Positions 50,755-63,617 of a stretch of DNA of 64,000 bases are shown one piece after another. Positions within the stretch are counted from its first letter, which is position 1. The number at the start of each line of letters is the position of its first letter. Source of the stretch: Apteryx mantelli (taxonomy: Eukaryota; Chordata; Aves; Apterygiformes; Apterygidae); contig NC_089980.1 in NCBI RefSeq assembly GCF_036417845.1, positions 45,568,501-45,632,500 of the forward strand, read 5' to 3'. The position numbers and the translations under genes are program-made. The notes beneath the pieces are model-generated. The model saw nothing but the letters and a program-made list of their open reading frames with translations, was not told where the DNA came from and made no database searches.

Positions 50755-52490
50755 CTGTAATGACAAAAGGAGAAACACCACCCAAAATTATTATTTACTC
50801 ATGCTACACTTGTTTGAAAAAAATATGTAAATGAAACTACTATGAATTATTATATAATCAATTTTGCTAATCACACAGATATTAACACACATTAATATAT
50901 TTATTATAATGTAGTAAAAATATTGCATTAAAACAGAAAATATTAAATTAAAATATGGATAAATATTACTGATTATAGCAACAGTCAGAAATACAAACAG
51001 TTCGTTTAACTCCCTTCTCTTTAGAATATGCTACACCAGCTCTTGCCTTCAGTTTAAACTGTAAACAGGCATCCTCTTCTGGATCTAGCTGGGATGGCTG
51101 GAGATGTCAGTGCTTCCAGCAGCTCATCACTTCTTACCAGCTGGAAGTTACTTACCCACACAACTTTTAGTAGAAGAAAAAAGAAAAAAAAAAAAAAAAA
51201 TCATCTGAACGTCCCTTAATGCATTTCAGGCAAAACTAACAGGGTCAGCTCCAACTGGGCTCAGCAACTGGTTAGCTGAAAGGGATTAGAGTGCCTTACA
51301 CTTCTGTAAATTTGAAGCCATACCACTGCAGTCAGCAATGTGGTGACTAGTATAAATTTAAAGAACAGAACCTGGGTATTTCAGTGAAATACTCTCTTGT
51401 GCTGAAGACTACTCTCAGGCTTATGGAGCATTTAAATCATGTTGGGAAACCTTTTTGAGGCTTAAGTCATGAAAAGAGTCAGGACATTGTTGCAGATTGT
51501 TGCACAGGGACAGGTTTCACCTCCATAGCTAAGAGCCAGCTCAGCACCCTATACTCTCATAATAAATGCTACTTAACTTGCTGAGAAGTCAGTTGGCTTG
51601 TTTGTATAAATGCAGGCAAGTATGAGCCCCAGACAGGTAAGTGAACACAATTTCAGTATCCACTTGGGACTAATTTACTGTGTTGAAACAGATCATGCCA
51701 ATGTGTAAAACAAGGCAAAACTTCCAGTTAAGTACTGGCTTCTCTGTTTTTCTTTCAAATAAGTTCTTTCATTTTAGTAATAAAGAAAACAGAATACTTT
51801 GTCACCTTGTTTGCTCTCTTATTATTTCCCCAAGAAAAAAGAATGAAAAGCAGTTTCTGTCAAGTAGGTGACATCGACTGTAAGTCAGCAACATAATGGC
51901 AGTCAGGCCTTTTGACAGGAAAGTATAGCCAGTACATTCCCAAGAGGTAATCCGGTTGTCATTTCTGCAATCTCTGCAGTCATACTCGCTCAAACTGCAA
52001 TGTTGTACACACACTTCCCTTGTACATCCTGAAAAACTGGGTAACAAGCTCCACTTTGCCTGTGCTCATGGATTATATTAGTCACAAATTTACCTGCATA
52101 CACAACTTACTTGACTCTCTTTCAGGAGAATTTGATTACTTACTTAAAAGACTAAGCATTTTAGCTTAGTGTTTTGTCTGTCTCTTTAGCTCTATTGATG
52201 GACTGCTCACTCCCTTTTCTCTCTGCTGTAGCAATGTATGCAAGCATAAAGAACTTGTATGCTCAAACCTATTTTAACATTCACACATGCATACTTGGAC
52301 AAAGTTAAGTATTGGGCAAGTATTTTTATGATGCCTCATGAGGAAAATATATCCTTTATGCAAAAGTTTAATTTATTCAAAGGGCTAAGGTTTAAACAAG
52401 TTTTTTTAGTATTGCTTTGTTTGTTTATAATGAAAACATCCTTGTTGCTTTTAGATAAGCCATCTCAATCTCTTGCTGAAATGTACATAC
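50755..52490 (-). other. TTC27: TTC27 intron
   Basis: GT/AG intron of 1.74 kb in phase 0. It holds an A-rich tract at about 51176-51200. No other feature seen. Confidence 0.9.
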
Positions 52491-52589
52491 ATCTGGTTCC
52501 AATGTCACACAGCGCTGAAATGCTTTGGCAGCACCTTCGTAGCCTTCTAAAGCAATGTACGCGCAGCCCAAGGAAAACCATACACCTAG
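52491..52589 (-). CDS. TTC27: TTC27 coding exon, a single TPR unit
   Basis: This exon is 99 bases and encodes residues 77-109, beginning [20 protein letters not shown] and ending RCVTLEPD. With the first residue of the next exon it makes one 34-residue TPR. The W-x-x-L-G-x-x-Y, A-x-x-A-F and P signature positions are all present. The acceptor is TTTTTTCTCTCCAG and the donor is GAT/GTATGT, phase 0 at both ends. It joins residue 76 (NPMQ) to LGVW, as I recall the vertebrate protein. A longer open frame runs through the donor into the intron, but the TPR homology stops exactly at the splice site. Confidence 0.95.
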
Positions 52590-55500
52590 CTGGAGAGAAA
52601 AAAGAATGATTTCATACATACATATATACTTCAGCACAAAATAAATCATTTTGCCTGAATGCTCAAACCCACACTACTCTTGCTGATTCTACCTGATTTT
52701 CAGCTACAATAATAGTACTGCATTGTTATTTATAACATCTTGAACACAGAATATATGAAAACCTTCAGTCAAAGTATTTAATAAAAACAGATAAACAAAA
52801 ATGATGATGTGGGAACCACTTCATCATATGTGAAGTGCTTTTTAACAGTGCATCTTCATTTAGAAAAGTGACTGATACTAAGAGGTTTGCATATTTTGCT
52901 TTAACTTGCAAAAAATCCACATTCACTCTATAGTATTGCTATTAGGTCAAATGGTATATGCTAGAAAACATACTTCAGGCAAAACACTTATAACAAACAT
53001 TTCAGATGACTGAAAATGAGCAATTCAAAATTACAGCTCTTTCAGCTTGTTAGAATATTGATCTTTAGCTTATAATGCAATGTTTAGAAACAGAAATGTA
53101 CTCAAATAATGCCTTACTTAAAACACAGAATTTTACCAGTTCAATAAACCTTTCACTGCCAACCTTCAGTTGCTCTGACCAAATACCTCTCATCTGTCCT
53201 CACAAATATCATATATGAGCATAAGTTATAGCAAATTAAATACATATTTTCATAGCTCTTTGATATCATGTTCCTGATTTGTCAGACTGCTAATTCTCAG
53301 AGCTGCAAGTTAAGCAGTATCACCTTTTAGAAAAACTCTATAATTCAGACAAGTATTAAATCCTAAATACACTGATAGAATATATTCTGAAGAAATTTGC
53401 TGTTTAAATGTATAGGGTCGTTATCAAACAGAACATTTTACAATCTGCTACAAAATCATTCCAAATACTGCTACCTACTGCAAAAAGTTCAACCCTTTCT
53501 CCATTCTAAATGCCTAGGTAAGAAAAATAAGTTGGTTTCTTGGGATATTTTTTGGGGGTGGGAAGAAGGTAGCGAAGAGGAAGATGGAAAATCAGGTTAC
53601 ATTAGCTCTAACTTACACGGAGCAACAACTTACTACTTTTCAAGATGTCTGATTTTTATATCCTCTTGCGTTATGGATACTAGCTTTGAAGCAAACAATT
53701 TTGATAACTCAGGCTCTTCCTAGGAAACTCTAAGGGCTATTTAAACATAAATATATTATCTTAAGAACCACTTGCAAATCAGGGCTTTTACAGGGTTGAT
53801 GATCAAGCTAGTGGCTCATATGCAAGGAACAGTTTACCTCTACAGAGTAACTATGAACTCTATAGCAGGCATCTCAGATACTTTATGCAGTTTTCGCCAG
53901 ATGAGTCTTTTTTTCCTCAGTCTCTCAGCACCAACTTAATCTAGTTGGAGCAGACATCTTGTTACTGATTTTTACAGTAGCCAATTGATTTTTCTCTTCC
54001 AACATATTTTATTGAGTTGAAACTATTTTATTTTTTTTAAATACACGGTTGCTTCCTAGATGTTGTGGGGGGCAGACTGCAGCTTGGACGCCTGGGAAGG
54101 GAATGTCTTATGCTTCCAGCACTCAAGGTTGTATACGAATTGGCACTTATTAAGTAGTTAGGGGGTTTGTATCAGTGGTGGGGAAGAGCACAGGGAAGGG
54201 AAGGGAAGGCATCTTCTCTCGATTGCTTTTTCATCTCTGAACAATACTGTTTATGATTTTACACCAAGATAATAAAAGAATTAATTCTTCATTTTCTTCT
54301 ACAGAAAACCTTGACTGTGAGAATTATCCCATGCTTACAAAGTATATCCAACAGGAAAAGTAGTTTAGTTTACTCTCTCTTCTGAAGTAATAAATTATCA
54401 AATAAACAATAGCTGACCCTGAAAGTATTATCGGTTGCCAGAATTGCCCCTTCTCTGAGATTAAGAAGTTATTCATATAATTTTAATCATGAATTTCTGA
54501 CATAAAAATCTATTCTGGGTGACATTAAAATCATGCTTTTAAAAAGGATCACTGTAACCATAAATCCTACAGCCTAACCAATTAAACAGCTGAGTTTTAT
54601 ATCCTGAAAAGTTATGCTAAACATTTAAAAAGTTAGATAGTATTACAGATACGTAATGGATTACTAGGGGGGCCATTTAGGAGGAACTGAATGACAGCCT
54701 TAGCTTAGATCCTAGCATATAAATGTATTACATTGCCCACCAGGGTAACAGATCTGACAGTGATCAGTCTCATGTTATCGAGGCAAAAAAACTGAACAAG
54801 CCTGGAAATAAAGGTATCCTTTCTCATTTGTGTGTGTGTAAGATGGCCAATCCTCAGCACATACAGGTGTATTTATAGGCAAAGATGAAACTGCCAATTA
54901 CATCTGGCCTGGGCAAACAAGAAAATCTGCTTTTCACCATTGTTAGTCTGCCACCTTCATGATCCTTAAACTCATCACTCAAAGAAGAAAGTATGCATGA
55001 GAAAACAATTTATTTCCCAAATCTCAGAGGGCAAAATTAATGGGAAATAAACATTAAGTCAAGTCTCATTTTTTGGAATCTCTTTTATCCCTCCACTCTC
55101 TAACAGTTCCCCATTTCCACACAGATGCTAGTAACTCCCCTTTGCTGCCTTCTAGGTTGGAAAGGTGAGGGAAGAGATGGGAGGACTCAGGTATGAAATT
55201 TAAGGCTAGCTCCAACAACACTGCTCAGATGAGAGCGCGGCTCAGGCTACACAGTCAAAACTGGGCTTCGGCAAACAGTAAGAGAGAAAGAATCACTGCA
55301 TTTCTTATTTTTCAAATACATGCAATTACAGCACAGTCTTACATCTGGGCTTGTGTTTCCAGCATCTGATTGACTGAAACTCCTACCATTTTCATTTTTT
55401 TGAGGTAAAGTGAGTGGCTACATATCTCAGAAACCGGCTTATCAGTGCTTAAATTTGTTGATTCCTCTCTCAAGGAAAAGTTACACAATACAAGTAGAAT

Positions 55501-55699
55501 GCAAATAATTCTTTATTTCTGTGGGGAAAAGCTTTATGAGTGGATACCTAGTTAAAATCATAAAATGACTGCAAAGAGTAGAGAATTTTCTTTTCTTGAT
55601 AGTTTTAAGCAAAATATTGTGTTCAGCTCTAACTAAGCATGAAGATTTGGACTGAAGGGAAGAAATTTGGGAATTAGACATGATGGATAAGATTGCGAA

Positions 55700-57250
55700 A
55701 GGTGTCCAAAAGGAATTTTTTAGCAGACAAGGAGAGTGAGATGAAAAGTCTCTGGAGTGGGAATTAAGACATGGAGCTATGTGATGAAAGAAGAGTAATT
55801 TTCAGAAACTGGACTGTTTCTGAGATGTTATAATATCGAGGTGCAAAGTATATAGGAAACGGATTAGGTCACGCTGATGGAAGAGTGTTGCCATATGTTA
55901 AAGAAAACTTCAGAGTCAATTGTATAAAAAAAACTGTATAAACAAACAACAGCACTGCTATGGATTAAAATTTCAAGCTTAAATAAAAAAACAGTGCAAA
56001 GATTGCATCACTGAATACTTGGCTAAGATGGTGAATGTAACATACTGAGGGAGATCAGAAGGCTATGACAACAGCAAAAACAAATACACGGAGATTTTAA
56101 TTACTCCATATAGTTTAGTAAATGTCATATTGGATGCAATTCCAAGACTAAATATTTTAGACATGAAGAAGATGGTCAGAAGACAGTACTTACCTTGCTC
56201 CTGACCATTACTTAAGAATCAAGTTCAAAGTATTACAATACAAGAGATCCTTTGTTGTAACATAGCTAGATTCAATAGTCCTCCAACAACAAAGCCAAAC
56301 ATTTAGTAAAGATGACGTTAATTTTAAGAACTACTTAAAGGGGAATTGTGTTAAAAACTAAAAGGGACAGCTAAAAGAGTAAGTGTTCTGCAGAAGATGT
56401 GAAACCTATTTAAACAGGAGATATTTCAAGTCTTGGAACAATGGCATATTGTCATTCAAAAAGGTTCTAAACAGTTAAAACAGTTAAAAAGCAAAATAAA
56501 GGAGACTATTAGGAATAAGACTACATACTTAAAAAGTTGATGTGGTAGACAAATGAGAAAACTGGAAAAGAACAAATCTGACAGGTTAACTGCAAAAACA
56601 TGGTGATTGAGTAAAAAAAGAAAAACCAGATAACAACAACAAAACCCTTGACACGCACTTGTTAAAGGCACAATGTCCTTCTCCAAACATGGCCAAAGCA
56701 GAACACTGCAAGGAGTCCGTAGGACCAAGAAATAATCAGAGTAAAAAAGGAACACTGAACACCAGCGCAGGAAAGATTTTGTGTGTTCACTGGGGAAGAG
56801 CTTGCGGAGGCTCACAACTCAAGGGCCTCCCCTATCCCAGTACGTCATGTAGTGAAGGGCTTTCTTAGGTTACTGTAGAAAAGACTATAGAACAAATAAC
56901 AAAATGAACCGTAATGAGTCACTGCAAACTTTAAGGAATCTGCATATAAAATAGCTGAATGCAGGAAGTATATGGGGAGCTACAAATCAATAGGGATGAT
57001 ATTCCTGTCAGGCAAATTAGTTGATATTCGGTTTAAGAGCATTATTGGATATACGATATACTTTATTGGGGAAGAGTCAAATTCACCAAGGCTGCTACAC
57101 TTCTCTGAAAGAAGCAGAAGGGGCTTGAGTCTAATTGGATTCGAAAAGGTATTTGACAAAGCTGCCTCACCAAAAGCTTTTAAAGAAGCTACATTGCCAC
57201 AGGATAAGAGAGGAAGTCCTTGCATGGGCAAATAATCACAAGATAGGAAA
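55700..57250 (+). mobile_element. Decayed CR1-like LINE (endonuclease and reverse transcriptase remnants)
   Basis: The strand is opposite to TTC27. Near 55893 a frame reads LPYVKENFRVN, like the GVALYVKE motif of CR1 endonucleases. At 56090-56104 the codons read GDFNY, the conserved GDFN endonuclease motif. Near 57140-57165 one frame reads FEKVFDK. One base away the sequence continues as LPHQKLLKKL and then REEVLAWA to about 57225. Together these give the DFxKAFDKxPHxxLLxKL block of non-LTR reverse transcriptases (palm motif with the first catalytic aspartate region). Stops and shifts are frequent, so it is inactive. I assign it to the CR1/L2 group by motif memory only, and the ends are approximate. 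Confidence 0.6.
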
Positions 57251-60239
57251 CAAAGAGCAGGAGTACATTGCCAGTTTTTACCATTTCTTCCAACACAGAA
57301 AAGTAAGGACCTTCAAATGAAGCCAGTAGTTCACAAGCTGTGAAATAACTCCTGCGGTTATTTTGACAGTCAAAGCTACAGATGCTACATACTTATAGAG
57401 GCTCAGAGGATGACTATGCAAACTCAAAAAAAAGTATCCATGGCTACTAAACACAAAGCTGTCACCCCCGGATGAGGAAGTCTTTGAATCACAGATCTTT
57501 GAGGCTGCTGGATTAAGTTTGTCTTGCTCCTACACTCTCAAAAACATTTGACCGTTATCAGGCATGACATTGGCCCAGATGCAACCTTATCTTATAGCTG
57601 TTCTTATATAATGAGTACAGTTCACGTTTGTCACTTCAAGATTGAAATTCATTTGTATACATCTACATTCAAAAAGCATGTGGAAGCTGAACCTGACTCA
57701 GAATTTAGCTGCTTAATTTTGCATCTTGCTAATATAAAAGTTGGTTAATCCATGACCTGCACTAGTGACTTTTGCTATAGAGAATTCAATCACTGAAAAA
57801 GCATAATCTTTCAATGCAAGTCAAACATTTAACTGGCAAGCACCTTTGAAAATATCCACCCAACAAATTATTTTGACCTGTAAATCCTTCAAGGGCCTCT
57901 GTTACTTCATTTTCAATTGCAGCTCAAGACCACAGGCAACAGTAATAGCCAGGCTGGATAACAGAGGAAGTGGCTACTAAGGCACATTTTCAAGACCCAC
58001 AAGGAAATTAATCAAATTGCCTTTAATCTATCATAGCACTGAAATGGTATTTTACTGTCCTTTAGATGTCTAGAAAGGGTACATGAATTTCTTCCAGGAT
58101 ATAAGAAGGGCAGTGACTTTTTATTATTTATTTAGAATACAGTTTAAGGATGGATTTAGAGCTATTTTGCGTGGAAAGAATGGTAAGAATGCCCTTTTTA
58201 TGAGGCACGGCATGAAATCTGCTGATTCTACTGGCTGATGTAATAACTGCTCCAAGGAGAGTGACTGACTGCAAGGTAGTGTAAGGAAAACTTTGTCAGA
58301 AGTTCAAAAAAGAATTTTGTTACCACTCGTAGAACTAGGTTAAAGTTCCTTTTTGGGAAAAAAAGAAAAAATGTTGGCTACTGATTGGAAAAACAGATGA
58401 AAATGAACTGCAAAATTTTCTCCTTTTTAAGACTGAAGACAGTGAGCAGCAAAAGATGATAACTTAGGCTCAAATCCTTTGTTAACACTTGCCATCAGGA
58501 ATTTCCAGACAAGTTTTAAATTAGTCTAAATGATTACAAAATTCTTCAGGAAGTCTAAACAATTCTCTTGTATCCGTGGGAATACGCTTCCAAAATAATT
58601 TCTTTAAAAGTATAGCTGAATACTTGAAAAGAAAAAAAAAAAAAAGCGTACATATTAAGAATCTTTTCTGCATTTTAAGAAGCTCCTACTATTCATATAT
58701 TGTAAATATACATACATTTTTTCCAGAATCTAGTAAACTCTTAAGTAAAATACTCACAATGGTGTTAGTTTAGAAGCCGATTTAAAATGAAACAATCCAT
58801 ACCATGAAGAGCAAAATTAGTCTTCACAGAGAGTAATTACAATTAAATTCTAAGAGCTCTACTTGAGTGAAATCCTATCTGAGTATATTTAATTACTCAT
58901 TTCTGGCATAAGTTGTCTACCTGATAAGTCAGCTTCCTTTGAACACATTGACAGAATGTTTATAGTTTTAAACCAAGTATAGAGATTTTTATCATCTTCT
59001 CCAATTAGAGATTCTAACTCAACTCTTAAGTTACTTTTATCATTACAGGATGAATGAGAAGGAGAATTCTTGAGAATATGGCTCTCGCTGCATTGTCCAA
59101 AGCTTTAAATTCCAGATGTAGATGATGGCAAGCTAACTACTAAAGTGTTTTCCCAAATCTGAGAGAGAGGACTGATCTGCCTCACACCCAAGAAAATTAG
59201 CCTGAGAAGTTAGGAGCCAATTAGTCTGGCCCAAAAAAGGATTTTTCTTTTCTTGCAGACAGTGACATGGTAGGTAAAGGTGTGGGCACAGAAAAGTTGC
59301 CATGAACATTCAATTTCTGGAAAATTCAAAGGTGACCTGACTGGATATAGAGAACCATACACTGCCCAGGGCAAGAACTAACAAATCTGTTATCTAACAA
59401 GCTGTAAGCTTTGCTATGTGGACTTTAACAGTTGGAGAAATGACTGCATAAGCTGTTTGATCTCCCCTCCCTTCTCTTTCCCCAACCCACCGGGATTGTC
59501 CCAGTCCATTCTCGCAAGATACTCTCAGTGAAAATGCAGGAGAAATCCAGCTGTCATCCCTTAGGCACTTACTGAAACAAGTAAATTTGTGAGCAGTAGT
59601 GCTAATGAAGGCAGGTTTCAGGTATATTTGAATTGTAAGATTTGAGATCCTTTGTGGATTCTCCAAAGTCTAATCTGGTGTTCAGCTCATACTGTATAGA
59701 CCTACCTCTAAGACCTCCACCAAATTTGACTGAAGTTGGCCAAAGAGCATACAAATTTAAAGGAGGATTGACACAGAATGATCCCACCCATTAGATATTT
59801 TTGGGAATCATTCGTTTCAAGTCTAGAAAACCCTTCCTCCAAAAAGGTTTCTGATAATAGCTAAAAAGAAAGACTTAATTTCTTTGTAATAGGAAGTCCT
59901 TGTTTACCTGACAAATCATTCTCAATTATGGGAACACTTCATTAATTAATCTCTTCCTTGTATTAAAGCTCTCAAATCTAAAATCACCTGCCTCTCTCCA
60001 CAAGACATCTTGGAATAGGAAATAATTAATTCCTGTAGTGACAGAACACAGACAGACTTTAGAAGACAGTGATGTGTCAAATTCACAGTATCCATTTGCT
60101 CAATCTGTTTGTTTGAAACAATTCTTCTGAATCTTAAATAGAGCTTCCTGAGCAACAAGAGGAGGAAACGCTCATTTTCCTAAATGGACTGGACTATTTT
60201 TCTTGGATTGCCTTTCATTTTAAGCTTCCTTTGGATAGG

Positions 60240-60275
60240 ACGCACACACACACACCAAAAAAAAAAAAAAAAAAT
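60240..60275 (+). repeat. (CA)n then poly(A)
   Basis: CACACACACACACC followed by about 18 A residues, a simple compound repeat inside the large TTC27 intron. Confidence 0.9.
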
Positions 60276-61319
60276 CTCAGCAGTGTATTTTTCAGTTTTG
60301 AGCTCTGCAGGCCAACTTCTGCTGCCCTTTATAGCCAGAAGTCCTCCTGATTTCAATAAGAGTCTTACCTGAGAAATAATGTAGATATTTTGGCATTTCC
60401 TGAGGCAGTAAGGGAACTGGAAGACAAGGGAAACTGTTTTTGTTCCTTTTTGCTTACATTCTAAGGTGTATATACTTACAAGTTATCTGGAGTTCATTTG
60501 AATAGGAACAGGACTCTGATTCACTGGAAGAAATATATTACTGAAATACTGAACAGCTTCGGGATATATGATTCGAAAGGCTGGAGGCCTCCAAAATTTT
60601 CCAAAAGCAGAAGTACAACAGGTTACATGGAACTCAAACCAGCTTATGCAGCATTCTTTGGAGGGCAAGAAACAATATCTTGCCTTCTCACTGACTTAGC
60701 AACAGGTACGAAGGGCACAATGCATAGACATAAAACAACCACAAAGCTGTTTTAAATTCTCAAGACCTTTCACAGGACGGACCTTATTGGGATGCAATGT
60801 AAGAGCGGCTGAGAAAATGAAGCATCTGTCTGCAGACGAACAGTTTGCAAAGGATCTGTCAAAATCTGTCAGCATCATCAAGAGAAATCTCTTGACTGAG
60901 GCTTCAGTTTTGATGCATCATTGTAATAAAAGCTGCTGTCACCACAAGCATAACAGTGCTTCTCAGTAGCTCCAGAGCAGCACAGACCAGAACACTTGAT
61001 AATGATTTCTGTGGAATACAGAGATGTGAGTTTTTACTGCCTAAAGCCAACAGAGTAAAAGACAAGGTAAAAGGCTAATTCTGTTAAAATCTCCTCCCCA
61101 GAAGAGTAAATGATCAAAAACAACAGAAAGTTTAAAAGGAAACTGCTTTAGAGTGCTATTTAAAAATGGAACAATATATTCAGAGAAGTTTGTTACATTA
61201 AGCAAATTCATTCCCTAAACTAATATCTGATGTAGAAACAGAATCCTTCAGCTAAGATTTGATGTAAATTAAATCATTTAAATAGTAGACAAGTTATTAT
61301 GTATATGGATATTTCTGTT

Positions 61320-61385
61320 TTATATTGCTACAAATAATATATATTATATAAACTATAATATATAATAATATTTTAATATTTTGAT
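61320..61385 (+). repeat. AT-rich low-complexity tract
   Basis: Almost only A and T, with repeated ATAATATAT-type words (AATAATATATATTATATAAAC). It is self-complementary in places. Confidence 0.85.
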
Positions 61386-63389
61386 GTTGAGTACATATTC
61401 ATTCACTATCCCATAGTAATTGGAGGTACTAATTGGACGTTATCATAACAGATATTTTAAAATGAGCTGGAGATTTAGTATGATCTTGAAATTTCTCTTA
61501 AATCCTGGTATGGTCCAACACATTAATGCATGCCTTGTGTATTAAGTACAAGTTTGTTTGAGGGGCCGGGGGGAACCTCAAGGTTTTTTTTGTTGTTGTT
61601 TTAAAGGTGTCCAAATCAGTTCTTTGCAAGGCTTCTCCTTTTCTTACACTCTCTAAATACATTTCCAACAGCTTCAAAATAATTTCTTGAATTTTTTCAA
61701 AATCTAGCTGAAGATTATTCAACAAAGAATTTAATTCAGACCCCAGGTCTTTTCCCCAGGATCATTAGAATACTTTGAAATTCCTTATTCATTGGCACTG
61801 GTCACTCAGAGGTAGGAAAATAGCCCCAGAAGAATTTCTGTGTTTCCTTCTCTACTAAAATGATTCTTCAATAAAGATTTTTTTTAATCATTTAAATTCA
61901 GATGAGGTACTGTCTTTCACTGCTTTTCTTACCTGACATTGCCCTTGGATAAATTTGCTGTACTCACACAGCAAATGTCTAAAAGTATCTCTGTAGTTCT
62001 CCGTTGCTATTCTCTTCCCATGAAACCTCTTCGTCTTTTCTCTTCCTGTAGCTTCTGTTGCTTAGAACACAGCTCTACTTTCTATAAACCTCTTTTTCTA
62101 CTAGCAAAAGTAGTAACATCTACTCATAGTTGCTGATATAGACTATAGAAGGTAACTATATAAGGGAAGGGAAAAGTCATAAATATCTACCACTGTGTTA
62201 TCCATGAAGGTTTATGATCACAATTGCGCTTTCCATAGCTCTCTTATACTGAAAACATTTAGGTATGGAGAAGGGCCAGCTACAGCTTCAACTGAAATAA
62301 AGCATGGGAAGCAAACAGGCGAAAGGCAGACTTAGGTCTTGGCATACCACTATGTGCATTTGTCAAACAACTATAGAAAGCATCTCAGAGGTGCAGTGTC
62401 TGCAGGAAATTCCAGCTGCAATCTATACACTAAGTAAGGCAAGAGGAAAAATTGATAATTACATGGATTCAGTAACATCCAAAGGAAAACCTGTGACTAC
62501 TCCAAGTAGTAAGCTGGAGCTGTCTTTCTCAACTGGCAAACACTTTTCCTCTTCCATTCAGTCCTGAATGGATTAATACACATCGATTAAAAAAAAATTT
62601 TTTAAACAAAATTGCCAAGAACCTTTAAGAATTGATATAATCTTCACTGAATGTGCAGTCTAATAATTTCACATCTGCAGAATGATAATTAATGCTCTTT
62701 GGCTTTCTGTTAACCTAATTCCTAATGCTGTCCCTTGCATCATTCTTTGCAGTAATGACACAGTGTTTCCTTGCAGGAATCCCAAGGACAGCCAAAGGAT
62801 GATGAGGTGATAAAAATGCAAGTGGAAGTTTAATTTTAGGTGGCTTCTAAACTGCAGTTCAACTTAGCATACTCTCAGATGCAGAAGAAATTCTATTTTG
62901 TAGCTAGGAAATTACGTTATGTGAAATAACAGCTTACATAAAGATTAACATAAAGATCACCTGCTGGTAAGAAAGACTATGAAACTATGGCATGCCCACC
63001 TTCTCCTGCAGTCTTTTGCAAATGTTTGTGCTTTAGTATCAGAAACTGAGGACTTATAGTGGTCATTCAGAATGACTTTCCTCATTTCTTATATTTCTGT
63101 AGAACTTATATTACAAGCATTTTGTCTGATACTTGCTCATGATTTATTTGATGATTATTATTAATTTTCAATGGCTTCATCTCATGGAAATAGAAGAGCT
63201 GTATGAAGTGTTAGTTGCATACAAGGACCTGAATGCAAAAGGATGTCTTCACTTCATTGTGCTACTGTTTTTAGACAGGATCCCCAGTCTCTCATACTTA
63301 CCAGATGAAAAATTTACTAAGAACAGTATTAAACTGCTATTTTGACATTTGTGCACAGAATTGCTTTTGTTGTTGCATTGTTTCCCCAC

Positions 63390-63617
63390 CTGCATAGGGT
63401 TGATCTGCACCGAATGCTCAAAGCACTCCACGCACTGCCCGAACTGCCGGTTGCGGAGGTGGAGGAGGCCTTTGGAGCGCTGCGCCCGGGCACTACGGTG
63501 CCTCGAGAGCTCCCAGGCCTTGTCATAGTACTGGGGGTCTTTGAGAACATCACCAAGCAAACAGTATAGTCCTGGTGTCTCCTTTTTCTCTAGCTCTCTT
63601 CTCAGTATTTCTTCTGC
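63390..63617 (-). CDS. TTC27: TTC27 internal coding exon (first exon in the window)
   Basis: This exon encodes 76 residues, numbered 1-76 here from the first visible codon. It opens with [13 protein letters not shown] and includes [20 protein letters not shown] and [17 protein letters not shown] recognise these as vertebrate TTC27, a tetratricopeptide-repeat protein of poorly defined function. TPR proteins generally act as protein-binding scaffolds. Residues 42-76 form the first TPR unit seen here. The acceptor is a pyrimidine-rich tract ending GACAG just above 63617. The donor is CAG/GTGGGG, and the exon is phase 0 at both ends. The reading frame is open upstream only to the acceptor, so the exon begins there and not at the internal methionine codon near 63560. 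Upstream exons of the gene lie beyond the window. Confidence 0.95.

Larger units (their letters stand above)
52590..63389 (-). other. TTC27: TTC27 large intron
   Basis: GT/AG intron of 10.8 kb in phase 0, the longest in the window. It contains the decayed LINE at about 55700-57250, A-runs at 58629-58646 and 60257-60275 (the latter after a CA repeat), and an AT-only low-complexity tract at about 61320-61385. No additional exon is needed, because the flanking exons join in phase and match the known protein. Confidence 0.85.

Noticed and set aside
52425..52649. TTC27 exon taken as the full open frame with an ATG start
   Set aside because: The open frame runs past both splice sites. Only 52491-52589 matches TTC27 and joins in phase with its neighbours.
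59946..60158. 70-codon minus frame (ISYSKMSCGERQVILDL) considered as a pseudogene
   Set aside because: No recognisable parent protein, and length and composition are within chance.
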